Source: Pseudooceanicola nanhaiensis (GTDB lineage Bacteria > Pseudomonadota > Alphaproteobacteria > Rhodobacterales > Rhodobacteraceae). Taken from it: a stretch of 64,000 nt of DNA. A program made the position numbers and the translations under genes. Each line of letters begins with the position of its first letter. Position 1 is the first letter of the stretch. The notes beneath the pieces are model-generated. The model worked only from the letters and a program-made list of their open reading frames with translations. It searched no databases and was not told the DNA's origin. The DNA lies in NCBI RefSeq assembly GCF_020171315.1, contig NZ_JAIUZP010000006.1, positions 62,001 through 126,000 on the forward strand. The letters are read 5' to 3'. Shown here piece by piece: positions 44,843 to 53,565 of the stretch.

Positions 44843-45760
44843 TCAGCCCGCGGCCTTCATCGGCTGGGCGCCGTGTTTCCGGGCCCATTCCGCGCAGGCC
44901 GTGATCCCGCCGAGGGGGAAGAAATGCACCTGCGCTACGCCGGGACGGGTGCCGATGGCCTGCGCCTCGGCGAAATCGGCCAGCACATCCGTCGGCTCGT
45001 AGGGCAGCATCAGCTTGGTCACGTCGAGGGCGCGTTTCTGCAGCACCTTCAGCGAGGGGCCGACACCGCAGGCGATGGCGAACTTGATCAGCGTCTGCAG
45101 CTTGGCCGGACCGGCGATGCCCACGTGCACCGGCAGGTCGACACCCGCCTCGCGCAGGCCCGCGATCCACTCCAGCACGGGCTCTGCCTCGAAAGCGAAT
45201 TGCGTGGCGATGGCCATCTGCGCGTCGGTCCGCTCCGAGAAGGCCTGTTTCCAGCGGATCGCCTCGTCCACCAGCTTGGTGGAGCCATCGGCGTCGATGT
45301 CCCGGTTGCCCTCCGGATGCCCGGCGACATGGAGGCGCTTGAAGCCGTGGGCGTCGAAGAGCCCGCTTTCCATCAGCTGCATGGAGGAGTGGTAGTCGCC
45401 ATGGGGCTGCGCCACGCCACCGGCGAGCAGCAGCGCCTGATCGACACCGGCCTCGCCCTGATAGCGCTTGATCCATTCTTCGAGCGTCGCCTTGTCCTTG
45501 ATGATCCGGGCCGGGAAGTGAGGCATGACCGGGAAGCCGTCCTCTGCCAGCCGTTTCGCGGTGGCCACCATCTCCTCGATGGGCGTGCCCTCGATATGGG
45601 CGATGTAGACCCGGGTGCCCTCGGGCAGAAGCGCTCGGAAGTCCTCCACCTTGGCCGCCGTGCGCGGCATGACCTCGATCGAGAAGCCCTGCACGATCTC
45701 CTGCAGACCGGCCCCGGTGGGGGCGCCGCCGTTGTCGCGCTTGCCAATGAAACTGATCAT
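44843..45760 (-). CDS. metF: methylenetetrahydrofolate reductase-like protein
   Basis: 305-residue TIM-barrel flavoprotein of the MetF family. IEVMPRTAAKVEDF near the start and HFFPLGGI near the end are conserved blocks. In lignin-aromatic degraders a dedicated MetF oxidises the methyl-THF made by the O-demethylase back to methylene-THF, and its place in this cluster argues for that role rather than methionine synthesis. The start at 45760 is chosen because GGAGGAGG lies 9 bp before it; the ATG at 45769 would be too close. Two GntR-type sites lie upstream. Confidence 0.83.
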   Translation of the reverse strand: MISFIGKRDNGGAPTGAGLQEIVQGFSIEVMPRTAAKVEDFRALLPEGTRVYIAHIEGTPIEEMVATAKRLAEDGFPVMPHFPARIIKDKATLEEWIKRYQGEAGVDQALLLAGGVAQPHGDYHSSMQLMESGLFDAHGFKRLHVAGHPEGNRDIDADGSTKLVDEAIRWKQAFSERTDAQMAIATQFAFEAEPVLEWIAGLREAGVDLPVHVGIAGPAKLQTLIKFAIACGVGPSLKVLQKRALDVTKLMLPYEPTDVLADFAEAQAIGTRPGVAQVHFFPLGGITACAEWARKHGAQPMKAAG

Positions 45761-45795
45761 GTCGTGCATCCTCCTCCAAAGACGACTTGGATTGA

Positions 45796-45805
45796 ATGTA
45801 TACAT
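45796..45805. promoter_or_regulatory. GntR-type site ATGTATACAT (metF proximal)
   Basis: Perfect 10-bp palindrome 36 bp before the metF start. It is identical to the site in front of the ligM gene (55003-55012). Confidence 0.75.
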
Positions 45806-45859
45806 GAAAGGCCCTTCAGGCAAGAATTTCAGGGGATAGCCGTCGATTTCAGATCGCAA

Positions 45860-45869
45860 ATGTATTCAA
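45860..45869. promoter_or_regulatory. GntR-type site ATGTATTCAA (metF distal)
   Basis: Variant of the same site, centred 64 bp from the proximal metF site. The same 64-bp spacing recurs in the ligAB promoter. Confidence 0.6.
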
Positions 45870-45888
45870 CCTCACCCGCGCATCCGCC

Positions 45889-46737
45889 CTATTTCTCGAA
45901 GACGACCGTCTTGGCGCCATTCATCAGCACGCGCCGCTCCAGATGCAGCGTCACCGCGCGGGCCAGAACGCGGCGCTCGATGTCGCGGCCCTTGCGCACG
46001 AGGTCCTCGGGCGTGTCCGCATGGCTCACCGCCTCCACGTCCTGCGCGATGATCGGGCCCTCGTCGAGGTCCTCGGTCACGTAGTGCGAGGTGGCCCCGA
46101 TCATCTTCACGCCCCGCTCATAGGCCTGATGATAGGGTTTGGCCCCCTTGAACCCGGGCAGGAAGGAATGGTGGATATTGATGCAGCGCCCGGACAGGAA
46201 GGCCGAAAGATCGTCCGAGAGGATCTGCATGTAGCGTGCCAGCACCACCAGTTCGGCCCCCGAGGCGGTCACGAGGTCCTTGATCTGCTGCTCCTGCTGC
46301 GGCTTCGTCTCCTTGGTGATCGGCAGGTGGTGATAGGGAATATCGCCCAGAAGCGAGAGGTTCAGCGCCTCCTTCGGGTGGTTCGAGGCGATGCCGACCA
46401 CCTCCATGGTCAGTTCGCCGATGCGGTTGCGATAGAGCAGATCGCCAAGGCAATGATCGAACTTCGACACCATGAGCAGCACCTTGGGCCGCGCGCCGGT
46501 GTGCCACAGCTCCCACGTCATGCCGTAGCCGGTGGCGAGGCTTTCCATCTGCTGGCGCAGATCGGCCTCACGGCCGGGGTAGTCCACCGCGACGCGCATG
46601 AAGAAGGTGCCGCTGGTGCTGTCGTCGAACTGCCGGGCCTCGGTGATATTGCCCTCGGCCGCGGCCAGAACATTGGCCACGGCGGCCACGATGCCGGGGC
46701 GGTTGGCGCATTGCAGGGTCAGCACATAGGATGTCAT
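45889..46737 (-). CDS. purU: formyltetrahydrofolate deformylase
   Basis: 282 residues. An N-terminal ACT domain ([25 protein letters not shown], residues 6-30) is followed by the formyltransferase fold with VGIASNHP, the catalytic histidine in [17 protein letters not shown] and a late catalytic Asp (about residue 225). It hydrolyses 10-formyl-THF to formate and THF, the last step in clearing one-carbon units. Its ATG overlaps the galD stop, placing it in the ring-cleavage operon and linking it to O-demethylation. Confidence 0.93.
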   Translation of the reverse strand: MTSYVLTLQCANRPGIVAAVANVLAAAEGNITEARQFDDSTSGTFFMRVAVDYPGREADLRQQMESLATGYGMTWELWHTGARPKVLLMVSKFDHCLGDLLYRNRIGELTMEVVGIASNHPKEALNLSLLGDIPYHHLPITKETKPQQEQQIKDLVTASGAELVVLARYMQILSDDLSAFLSGRCINIHHSFLPGFKGAKPYHQAYERGVKMIGATSHYVTEDLDEGPIIAQDVEAVSHADTPEDLVRKGRDIERRVLARAVTLHLERRVLMNGAKTVVFEK

Positions 46738-47816
46738 GTCGGGTCTCCTCCGGGTCCGTGGGCGGGCGCGGGAAACACCCGGCCCTCCATCAGCTTGCGC
46801 GCGGTGCGCAGGATCGCGGCCTCACGCACCTCGCCGTCCTTCACGGTGGCGATCACCGTCATCTCGCCGGTCGGATGTTCGACCGAGAGCGGCTTTTCCT
46901 CGCCCTCCGGGATCACGGCAAGCTCTGCGCCCGGGCCCTCCGGCAGCAGGCAGGCGGTGGCGACAGACACGGCGCCGAGCACGCCGATGGCCTTGTGGCA
47001 GCGGTGCGGGATGAAGGTGCGGGTCGCGATCGCGCCGCCCTGCCCCGGCGCGCTGACCAGCGTCATCTTGGGCACCGACTTGTCGCTCACATCGCCGAGG
47101 GTCATCATCGGCCCGGCCTTGACGCGGATCGCTTCCAGCCGGGCCCGAAACCCCGCGTTGGCCTCCAGCGCCTCGGGGCTTTCCGTCCCGGTCAGCCCGA
47201 AGGCATCGGCGCGCATGACGACACAGGGCATCCCGTTGTCGATCAGCGTGCAGGCCAAGCCGTCGATCACATCCACCGCACGCCCCGTCGGCAGGAGCGC
47301 CCCGCAGGAGGAGCCCGCCGTGTCGCGGAAGGCAATCGGCACCGGCGCCGCGGTGCCCGGCACACCGTCGATCTTCGCCTCGCCCGCATAGGTCACCCGG
47401 CCGCCGGGCGTCTTGACCCGCGCCACGGCCAGTTGGCCGGTGTTTTCCATCCAGATCCGTACGGGCGTTTCGCCGTCCTGCGCCGGGACCAGACCGCGCT
47501 CGATGGCAAAGGGGCCGATCCCTGCGAGGATATTGCCGCAGTTCTGCGCATCGGTGACGATGGCCCGGTCCACGAAGACCTGCAGGAAGAGATACTCCAC
47601 ATCCGCCTCCGCACGGTCGGACCGGCGCACCACCGCCACCTTGGAGGTCAGCGGGTCCGCGCCGCCCATGCCGTCGATCTGGCGCGGATCGGGCGAGCCC
47701 ATGACGCCAAGCAGCAGGGCATCGCGCGCCGCCGCGTCCGCAGGCAGGTCGGAGGCGAGGAAATAGCCCCCCTTGGAGGTGCCGCCCCGCATCCAGACAC
47801 AGTCGATCCCGTCCAT
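46734..47816 (-). CDS. galD: 4-oxalomesaconate tautomerase (PrpF family)
   Basis: 360 residues with the DapF-like double fold. Two candidate acid/base cysteines are seen, in DAQNCGNI and in TAGSSCGAL. The start [15 protein letters not shown] is the PrpF/GalD hallmark. GalD (LigU in sphingomonads) shifts the double bond of 4-oxalomesaconate after gallate or protocatechuate 4,5-cleavage. The ATG at 47816 follows AAGGAGG. Upstream and downstream genes encode the next enzymes of the same route. Confidence 0.87.
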   Translation of the reverse strand: MDGIDCVWMRGGTSKGGYFLASDLPADAAARDALLLGVMGSPDPRQIDGMGGADPLTSKVAVVRRSDRAEADVEYLFLQVFVDRAIVTDAQNCGNILAGIGPFAIERGLVPAQDGETPVRIWMENTGQLAVARVKTPGGRVTYAGEAKIDGVPGTAAPVPIAFRDTAGSSCGALLPTGRAVDVIDGLACTLIDNGMPCVVMRADAFGLTGTESPEALEANAGFRARLEAIRVKAGPMMTLGDVSDKSVPKMTLVSAPGQGGAIATRTFIPHRCHKAIGVLGAVSVATACLLPEGPGAELAVIPEGEEKPLSVEHPTGEMTVIATVKDGEVREAAILRTARKLMEGRVFPAPAHGPGGDPT

Positions 47817-47955
47817 TGTCGTCCTCCTTGGCAAAGCCTCTCCCACCCGGGCGCAAGTACGCCCGGTGCCCCGCGTGCCCGCGGGGGTGGCGCCGTTTGG
47901 GGCGCGCGCTGTTCAGATATCCCGGCGCACGGACACCCCGCCCGCCGGGGCCGCG

Positions 47956-48630
47956 TCAGATGTACTTGAGGCCCTTGGCCTCGAGCCGCCCGCGCATATC
48001 GTAGATGTCGAGGCCCGCCTCGCCCGCAGCCAGCCGCCGGCGCTTGTCCTCCTCGGCGGCGAGGCGCGCCTCGGCCTTCGCCAGCACAGCCTCGGCCTCT
48101 TCGCGGGCCACGACGCAGACGCCGTCGTCATCGGCCACGATCACGTCGCCGGGCCGGACGTAGGCGCCCGCGCAGGCCACCGGCACGTTGACCGAGCCGA
48201 CGGTCTCCTTGACCGTGCCCTGCGCATGGACCGCCTTGGACCAGACCGGGAAGCCCATCGCCGTGAGGTCGCGCACGTCGCGCACGCCCGCGTCGATGAT
48301 CAGCCCCTTGCAGCCCCGCGCCATGGCAGAGGTCGCCAGCAGGTCGCCGAAATAGCCGTCATCGCAGGGCGACGTGGGCGCCAGCAGCAGGATGTCGCCC
48401 GCCTGCAACTGCTCGATCGCCACGTGGACCATCCAGTTGTCGCCCGGCGGGGCCGAGATCGTGACCGCCGAGGCGCCGACCATCGCGCCCGCGTAGATCG
48501 GGGTCATGTAGGGCGCCAGCAGGCCCTTGCGGCCCTGCGCCTCGTGCACCGTGGCCACGCCCGCTTCGCCCAGTTTGCGCACCACCTCGGGATCGGCGCG
48601 CTCGATGTTCTGTACAACCACGCCGCCCAT
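47956..48630 (-). CDS. ligK: 4-carboxy-4-hydroxy-2-oxoadipate aldolase
   Basis: 224 residues, RraA-like/class II HMG aldolase. The metal and substrate site is visible in [24 protein letters not shown] (the D-x-G-x-R-D pattern) with [13 protein letters not shown] further on. It splits 4-carboxy-4-hydroxy-2-oxoadipate into pyruvate and oxaloacetate, the final step of the gallate/protocatechuate 4,5-cleavage route (LigK, also called GalC). Its ATG overlaps the galB stop. The 140-bp gap to galD contains two GC hairpins. Confidence 0.9.
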   Translation of the reverse strand: MGGVVVQNIERADPEVVRKLGEAGVATVHEAQGRKGLLAPYMTPIYAGAMVGASAVTISAPPGDNWMVHVAIEQLQAGDILLLAPTSPCDDGYFGDLLATSAMARGCKGLIIDAGVRDVRDLTAMGFPVWSKAVHAQGTVKETVGSVNVPVACAGAYVRPGDVIVADDDGVCVVAREEAEAVLAKAEARLAAEEDKRRRLAAGEAGLDIYDMRGRLEAKGLKYI

Positions 48631-49358
48631 CAGAGTTCATCCACCGTGCGCGGGAAGACCGACTGGAAGCCTTCCGCGTATTTCGCGTCGCGCCCGCCGG
48701 ACTGGCCGCCGGAATTGCGGCGGAAGTGGTTGCCGCGGTTCTCGGCCACGTTGGTGTAATAGTGCCAGAGGTGCTGCTGCCCCTCCATGCATTCGATGGC
48801 AGCGCGCTTCTTCTCCCAGACCGGGGTGATGTCGAGGAAGATGTCGGGCTTCCAGCCCATCTGCTCGGTCTGGTGCGGCTCGAAGAGGTAGAGCTGCGGC
48901 GCCCCCAGCACCTTTTCACCGGGGTTGTGGCCCCAGGCCTGCGCGATCATCCGCGTCTCCAGCGCGACCGAGGTCGCATACATGTGGTCGGTGTTGTAGG
49001 GGTCGTAGTGCGAATGGCTCAGCATGAAGCTGGGCTGCACCTTGCGGATGATGTCGACCAGCCTGTACTTGTCCTCGCGCTCCAGCATCAGGGGATAATC
49101 GCCCAGGTCGAGGAACTGGATGTCGCTGACACCCAGGGCAGCGGCGGCATTCTCGGCCTCCTTGCGGCGGGCGGTCTTCACGCCATCAAGGGTCATGCCC
49201 TCCTGCTTCCAGAGCTTGGCGCTCTCGCCCCGCTCGCCATAGGACAGGCAGACGACGGTGACGTCATAGCCCTTCTCCTCGTGCAGCGCGATCGCGCCGC
49301 CGCAGCGCCAGACGAAATCCGCCGAATGGGCGCTGATCACCAGTGCCGTCTTGGACAT
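48630..49358 (-). CDS. galB: 4-oxalomesaconate hydratase, PIG-L type
   Basis: 242 residues of the PIG-L/LmbE zinc-hydrolase fold. The N-terminal metal motif is [13 protein letters not shown] (His11, Asp14) and a second is [14 protein letters not shown]. Pseudomonas putida GalB, a 4-oxalomesaconate hydratase, belongs to this family, unlike sphingomonad LigJ, which is an amidohydrolase. Position between the dioxygenase gene and ligK supports GalB. Product: 4-carboxy-4-hydroxy-2-oxoadipate. Confidence 0.88.
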   Translation of the reverse strand: MSKTALVISAHSADFVWRCGGAIALHEEKGYDVTVVCLSYGERGESAKLWKQEGMTLDGVKTARRKEAENAAAALGVSDIQFLDLGDYPLMLEREDKYRLVDIIRKVQPSFMLSHSHYDPYNTDHMYATSVALETRMIAQAWGHNPGEKVLGAPQLYLFEPHQTEQMGWKPDIFLDITPVWEKKRAAIECMEGQQHLWHYYTNVAENRGNHFRRNSGGQSGGRDAKYAEGFQSVFPRTVDEL

Positions 49359-49400
49359 AGGTCTCTCCTTGTTTCGGCAGGCACGCAGGCCCGCCCGCGA

Positions 49401-50363
49401 TTACTCGGCCGCCTGAACGGGCGGCGTGCCGTGGGTATGGAATGTCTCGATTGTCTTCAGGCCCCAGGCCTGGCCGCGCTTGCGCTCGGCCTCGGTCCAG
49501 GTGACGGTTTCCCAGTCGGGGGCGAGGATCAGCCGCGCCCCGGCATTGGCCAGCTCCACCCGGTTGCCCGCAGGCTCCCAGACATAGAGGAAGAAGGTGC
49601 CCTGGATGGCGTGCTTGTGCGGCCCGGTCTCGATATGCACCCCGTTCTCAAGGAAGATGTCCGCCGCGCGCAGGATGTCCTCGCGCTGATCGGTGGCATA
49701 GGTGACATGGTGCAGGCGGGCGTCGCCGCCGCCGTGTTCCTCGGTGCAGGCCAGATCGTAGGTCTTGTTGTTGACCGTGAACCAGCAGCCCCCCAGCCGC
49801 CCGTTGTCCAGCAGGATCTGCTCTGTCACGCGGGAGCCGAGGCAGGTCACCATGAAGTCGCGGAAGGCGGTCACATCCGAGGACAGCAGGTTCAGGTGAT
49901 CCAGCCGCCGGGGCGCGGCACCTTGCCCGGTGTAGCGGCTCGCCATGTTCTTGAGCGCGGGTTTATCCGCGTCGTCAGGCACATAGCGGTGGGTGTCCCA
50001 GTAAAGCTCGAACACGTGGCCGAAGGGATCCTCGAAGCGATAGGCCCGCCCGTGGCCCATGTCGCCCTCAACCCAACCCAGCGAGGTATACTCGCTGGCC
50101 TCGATCGCGGCGACCCGGCGCTCCAGCGCCTCAGGTGAGGAAACGCGGTAGCCGATGTGCCCCACGCCCGTGGTCTCGTGCCGGGTCAGCTTGAGCGTGT
50201 GGAACTCGTAATCCTCCCAGGCCCGCAGGTAGGCCGAGGTCTCGTCCTGCCCGCTGAGTTTGAGCCCGTAGACCCGGGTGAAGAAGTCGAGGCTCTCCTC
50301 GAACCGGTTGGTGTACATCTCGACATGGCCGAGATGCGCGACGTCGTAACAGGGATCGGTCAT
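49401..50363 (-). CDS. type I extradiol dioxygenase (VOC, catechol 2,3-dioxygenase-like)
   Basis: 320 residues with two vicinal-oxygen-chelate halves. The iron ligands expected from catechol 2,3-dioxygenases are present: His156 (RLDHLNLL), His218 (ARLHHVTYAT) and Glu270 (PAGNRVEL). The family fingerprint GPHKHAIQGTFFLYVWEPAGNRVE is complete, so it is probably active. It sits between the TRAP genes and galB although a separate LigAB dioxygenase exists in the cluster. Its substrate is therefore an open question; it could cleave a different catechol or a methoxylated ring. Confidence 0.82.
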   Translation of the reverse strand: MTDPCYDVAHLGHVEMYTNRFEESLDFFTRVYGLKLSGQDETSAYLRAWEDYEFHTLKLTRHETTGVGHIGYRVSSPEALERRVAAIEASEYTSLGWVEGDMGHGRAYRFEDPFGHVFELYWDTHRYVPDDADKPALKNMASRYTGQGAAPRRLDHLNLLSSDVTAFRDFMVTCLGSRVTEQILLDNGRLGGCWFTVNNKTYDLACTEEHGGGDARLHHVTYATDQREDILRAADIFLENGVHIETGPHKHAIQGTFFLYVWEPAGNRVELANAGARLILAPDWETVTWTEAERKRGQAWGLKTIETFHTHGTPPVQAAE

Positions 50364-50376
50364 GACATGCGCCTCC

Positions 50377-51681
50377 TCAGTTCATCATGGTGTTGGGCAA
50401 AAGCAGGGAGATCTGCGGGAAGGCCACGAGGATGACCAGCGTCACCAGCATCGCGAACCAGAAGGGCGTGACGCCTGCAAAGATCCGACCCAGAGGCACG
50501 TCCTTGGCCACCGATTTCACGATGAAGACGTTCACCCCCACCGGCGGTGAGATCAGCCCCATTTCCAGCGTCAGCACCACCAGCACGCCGAACCAGATCG
50601 GATCGAGGCCCAGCTGGGTGATCACCGGGAAGTAGATCGGCATGGTCAGGACCAGCATCGCGAACCCTTCGAGGAAACAGCCGAGGATCAGGTAGGTCAG
50701 CAGGATCAGCCCGAGGATCGCCATCGGCCCCACGTCCAGCCCGGCAAGGAATTCACCCACCAGCGAGGGGATATGGGTCAGTGCGAGGAAAGGGTTCAGC
50801 ATATGCGCCGAGATGAGGATCAGCATCACCGTCGCCGTGGTGACGACCGAGTCCTTGGCCGCGGCCCAGAAGCTCGCGAACGTCAGCTTGCCCATCAGCG
50901 CGCCGATCACGATGATCAGCCCGGCCCCCACGGCGGAGGCCTCCACGGGCGAGAAGATGCCGGTGTAGATGCCGCCGATGGTCAGGATCACCACCCCCAG
51001 CACGGGGAGCGCGCCCACCAGCTTGCGGCTCTTCTCGCTCATCGTGGTGCGCGGACCGGCGGGGCCGAAGCCCGGGCGCAGCCAGCACAGCACCGCGATG
51101 GTGGCGATGAACATCGCCAGCAGCAGAAGCCCCGGCAGGACGCCCGCAAGGAACAGCCGCCCGATGCTCTGCTGCGTCAGGATCGCGTAGATCACGAAGC
51201 CGGTGGAGGGCGGGATCAGGATGCCCAGCGTGCCGCCCGCGGCCACCACCCCGGTGGAGAGGCGGTTGTCGTAGTTGAAGCGGTCCATCTCGGCCATGGA
51301 GACCTTGCCCATGGTCAGCGCCGAGGCCACCGAGGAGCCCGAGAGCGCGGCAAAGCCCGCGCAACCCAGCACCGTGGCCGAGGCCAGCCCGCCCCGGAAC
51401 CGTCCGATGATCGCATAGGCGGCATCATAGAGCCGCGCACTCATCCCCGTCACCGAGGCGACGTTGCCCATCAGGATGAAGAGCGGCACCACCACCAGCT
51501 CGGCCGAGGAGGCGAGCGTGAAACTTTCCGAGGCCATGAGGCTCATGGCCGATTTGAGGTCGCGCAGCGCCCAGATGCCCGCGAAGCCCACGGCAAACAT
51601 CGAGATCGCGACGGGCACGCGGATGATCAGCAGCCCGAAAAGTGCGAGGATGCCGAGGAGGCCGACCAGTTCGCCGCTCAT
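50377..51681 (-). CDS. dctM: TRAP transporter large permease (DctM)
   Basis: 434 residues, hydrophobic throughout. The DctM block is GCAGFAALSGSSVASALTMGKVSMAEM with SPVEASAVGAGLII later. It is the second complete TRAP system in the window, and its position directly before the ring-cleavage genes suggests it imports an aromatic acid. The ATG at 51681 overlaps the dctQ stop. Confidence 0.93.
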   Translation of the reverse strand: MSGELVGLLGILALFGLLIIRVPVAISMFAVGFAGIWALRDLKSAMSLMASESFTLASSAELVVVPLFILMGNVASVTGMSARLYDAAYAIIGRFRGGLASATVLGCAGFAALSGSSVASALTMGKVSMAEMDRFNYDNRLSTGVVAAGGTLGILIPPSTGFVIYAILTQQSIGRLFLAGVLPGLLLLAMFIATIAVLCWLRPGFGPAGPRTTMSEKSRKLVGALPVLGVVILTIGGIYTGIFSPVEASAVGAGLIIVIGALMGKLTFASFWAAAKDSVVTTATVMLILISAHMLNPFLALTHIPSLVGEFLAGLDVGPMAILGLILLTYLILGCFLEGFAMLVLTMPIYFPVITQLGLDPIWFGVLVVLTLEMGLISPPVGVNVFIVKSVAKDVPLGRIFAGVTPFWFAMLVTLVILVAFPQISLLLPNTMMN

Positions 51682-52190
51682 TCGCGGATCTCCTTGTCGG
51701 CGCGGGCATAGGGGCCCGACAGCGCCAGTTCGACCGCGCGCAGGACCATGCCGAAGGCAGTGATCAGCGCCATGACGCAAAGCGCCCACTGGAAGTACCA
51801 CTTGGGCAGCTTCACGATATTGGTGGCAAGTTTCAGCATCTGGCTCAGCTTGGAACTGTCATAGACCGTGTAGGCGATCCCCGCGAAGATCGCCGCGCCC
51901 AGCAGGGCCGCGAGGATGTCCACGACGTGATTGAAGCGGTCCGGGAAGTGGCGTTCGAAGATGTCGACCGAGACATGGCCGCCCAGCTTGTCGCAAAGCG
52001 CCATGCCCCCGAAGACGATGATGACCATGCCCATCTGGTAGAAGTCCTGCCCGCCCCGCAGGGGGGCGCCGAAGCTTCGCCCGATGACATCCACCAGCAC
52101 GACACCCGTCACGAAGAGCAGGCCGAGCGTGCCGGCGAAGGCGGACAGGCTGATGAGCCCGTCCGCGGTCTTGCGTAGGATGGCAAGCAT
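51678..52190 (-). CDS. dctQ: TRAP transporter small permease (DctQ)
   Basis: 170 residues with four hydrophobic segments and the DctQ pattern VIGRSFGAPLRGGQDFYQMGMVIIVFGGMA. ATG 52190 is preferred, with AAGG upstream; a GTG at 52211 would overlap the dctP stop. It is the partner of the DctM and DctP genes on either side. Confidence 0.88.
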   Translation of the reverse strand: MLAILRKTADGLISLSAFAGTLGLLFVTGVVLVDVIGRSFGAPLRGGQDFYQMGMVIIVFGGMALCDKLGGHVSVDIFERHFPDRFNHVVDILAALLGAAIFAGIAYTVYDSSKLSQMLKLATNIVKLPKWYFQWALCVMALITAFGMVLRAVELALSGPYARADKEIRE

Positions 52191-52200
52191 GCCTGTGGCC

Positions 52201-53187
52201 TTATTCGCCACGCATGGAGGTGAGGACGTCCTCTGCCCCCAGCTCGCCCACGACCTTCTCGGTCACCGGGATCGTCAGCGCGCCAAAGGCGGCGGCCTCG
52301 TCCTCGGTCAGGGTGATGACGGTCTTGCCCGCATCGGCTTTCAGCGCGGCGATGGTCTCGTCCGCGCGCTTGTTCCACGCGGTCTCGGCGCTCTTGGACA
52401 GGTATTCGCCCGCGAACTTGTCGATGGCGGCCTTCTGTGCGTCGGTCAGCCCGTCATAGCGGCCCTGGTTCATGACGACATAGAAGGTGAGCCGCCCCAG
52501 CGGTGCGCCGACGGTGTAGCTGTTGGCCACTTCCAGCAGCTTGAAGTCCGACACCGCCGAGGCGCCGGTCACCACGCCGTCGATCAGCCCGGTCTGCAGG
52601 GCGTTGTAGATCTCGCCCGCGGGCATCTGCACCGGCGTCGCGCCAAGCGCCTCGATCACCGCGGCAGAGGTCGCCCCCGCCACGCGCATCTTCAGGCCCT
52701 TCAGGTCATCCGGGGTGCGGACGTCCTTGTCCTTCATGATGAAGATGTTGGGTTCCGAGGTCCACAGCGCCAGCGGCTTGGTGGCCGGGAACTCGTCCTT
52801 GATCAGGTCCATGGACTTCCAGATCGCGGGATAGCCCATCTGGCCACCCTCGATCACGCCCGGCATCTCGGCGACCATGGTCTTGGAGAACTGCGACGAG
52901 GTATAGCCCGGCAGGCCCCAGACGATATCGGCCACGCCCTGCACGACGCGGACGTATTGCTCCAGCGGGCCCTTGCCGAGCTCACCGCCCGGATAGACGC
53001 GCACCGTCATGTCGTCGCCCAGTTCGGCCTTCAGGCCCTCCTGCAGCGGCTCGATGACCGAACCGGTCAGCGTGTGCTGCGGCGGCACGAAATGCGCAAA
53101 CGACAGTTCTTCCGCCAGGGCGGCAGTGGCCCCGCCGACGACCAGCGCGGCAGAGATCGCAAGCCTGCTGATGGATTTGTGAATCAT
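52201..53187 (-). CDS. dctP: TRAP transporter substrate-binding protein (DctP)
   Basis: 328 residues with signal sequence ending GATAALAEE (about residue 26). Conserved DctP features are LSFAHFVPPQHTLTG at the mature start, the arginine region LKGLKMRVAGATSAA and TGLIDGVVTGASA. It is the first gene of the long leftward operon dctPQM, VOC dioxygenase, galB, ligK, galD, purU. The ligand is inferred to be an aromatic acid from context. No copy of the ATGTATACAT-type site was found in front of it. Confidence 0.9.
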   Translation of the reverse strand: MIHKSISRLAISAALVVGGATAALAEELSFAHFVPPQHTLTGSVIEPLQEGLKAELGDDMTVRVYPGGELGKGPLEQYVRVVQGVADIVWGLPGYTSSQFSKTMVAEMPGVIEGGQMGYPAIWKSMDLIKDEFPATKPLALWTSEPNIFIMKDKDVRTPDDLKGLKMRVAGATSAAVIEALGATPVQMPAGEIYNALQTGLIDGVVTGASAVSDFKLLEVANSYTVGAPLGRLTFYVVMNQGRYDGLTDAQKAAIDKFAGEYLSKSAETAWNKRADETIAALKADAGKTVITLTEDEAAAFGALTIPVTEKVVGELGAEDVLTSMRGE

Positions 53188-53565
53188 GTGTCTTCCTCCC
53201 GAGTTTCATGGACAAACCGGCACACATCCCCGAACCGGCCTCCATGCAGGCCGAAACATGGGTCAAAGCCCTGTGCGCCTCAAATTCAATTCCTGGGGGT
53301 GGTATAAATTTTCCGCAACAAGTCCCTTCTCCTCCGAAGGAACGATTGAGCCTTACCCACAGGAAAACTTGAACTTTCATGGCAAACGCAGAATTGATTT
53401 TCTGCATCGCCTATTCGAGGACGGCCGGTACGGCACGCGGCCGCCCTCGGAAGGTAACATGGTCAATCACTCCCGCAAGCACCAGTTTCGCGCCGGCGGA
53501 CGATTGATGGGCCAGCCGATGCGCGCCCCTCCTCGGGCGCGCATCAGGGGCCATCGCACGCGGGC
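53188..53565. other. promoter region of dctP operon and end of ligM gene
   Basis: 378 bp without a gene. The central part (53275-53410) is AT-rich and should hold the dctP promoter. A perfect 11-bp stem with six-base loop, GATGCGCGCCC (53518-53528) with GGGCGCGCATC (53535-53545), lies 20 bp past the ligM stop and is the likely transcription end of that gene, though it has no T-run. Confidence 0.5.
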
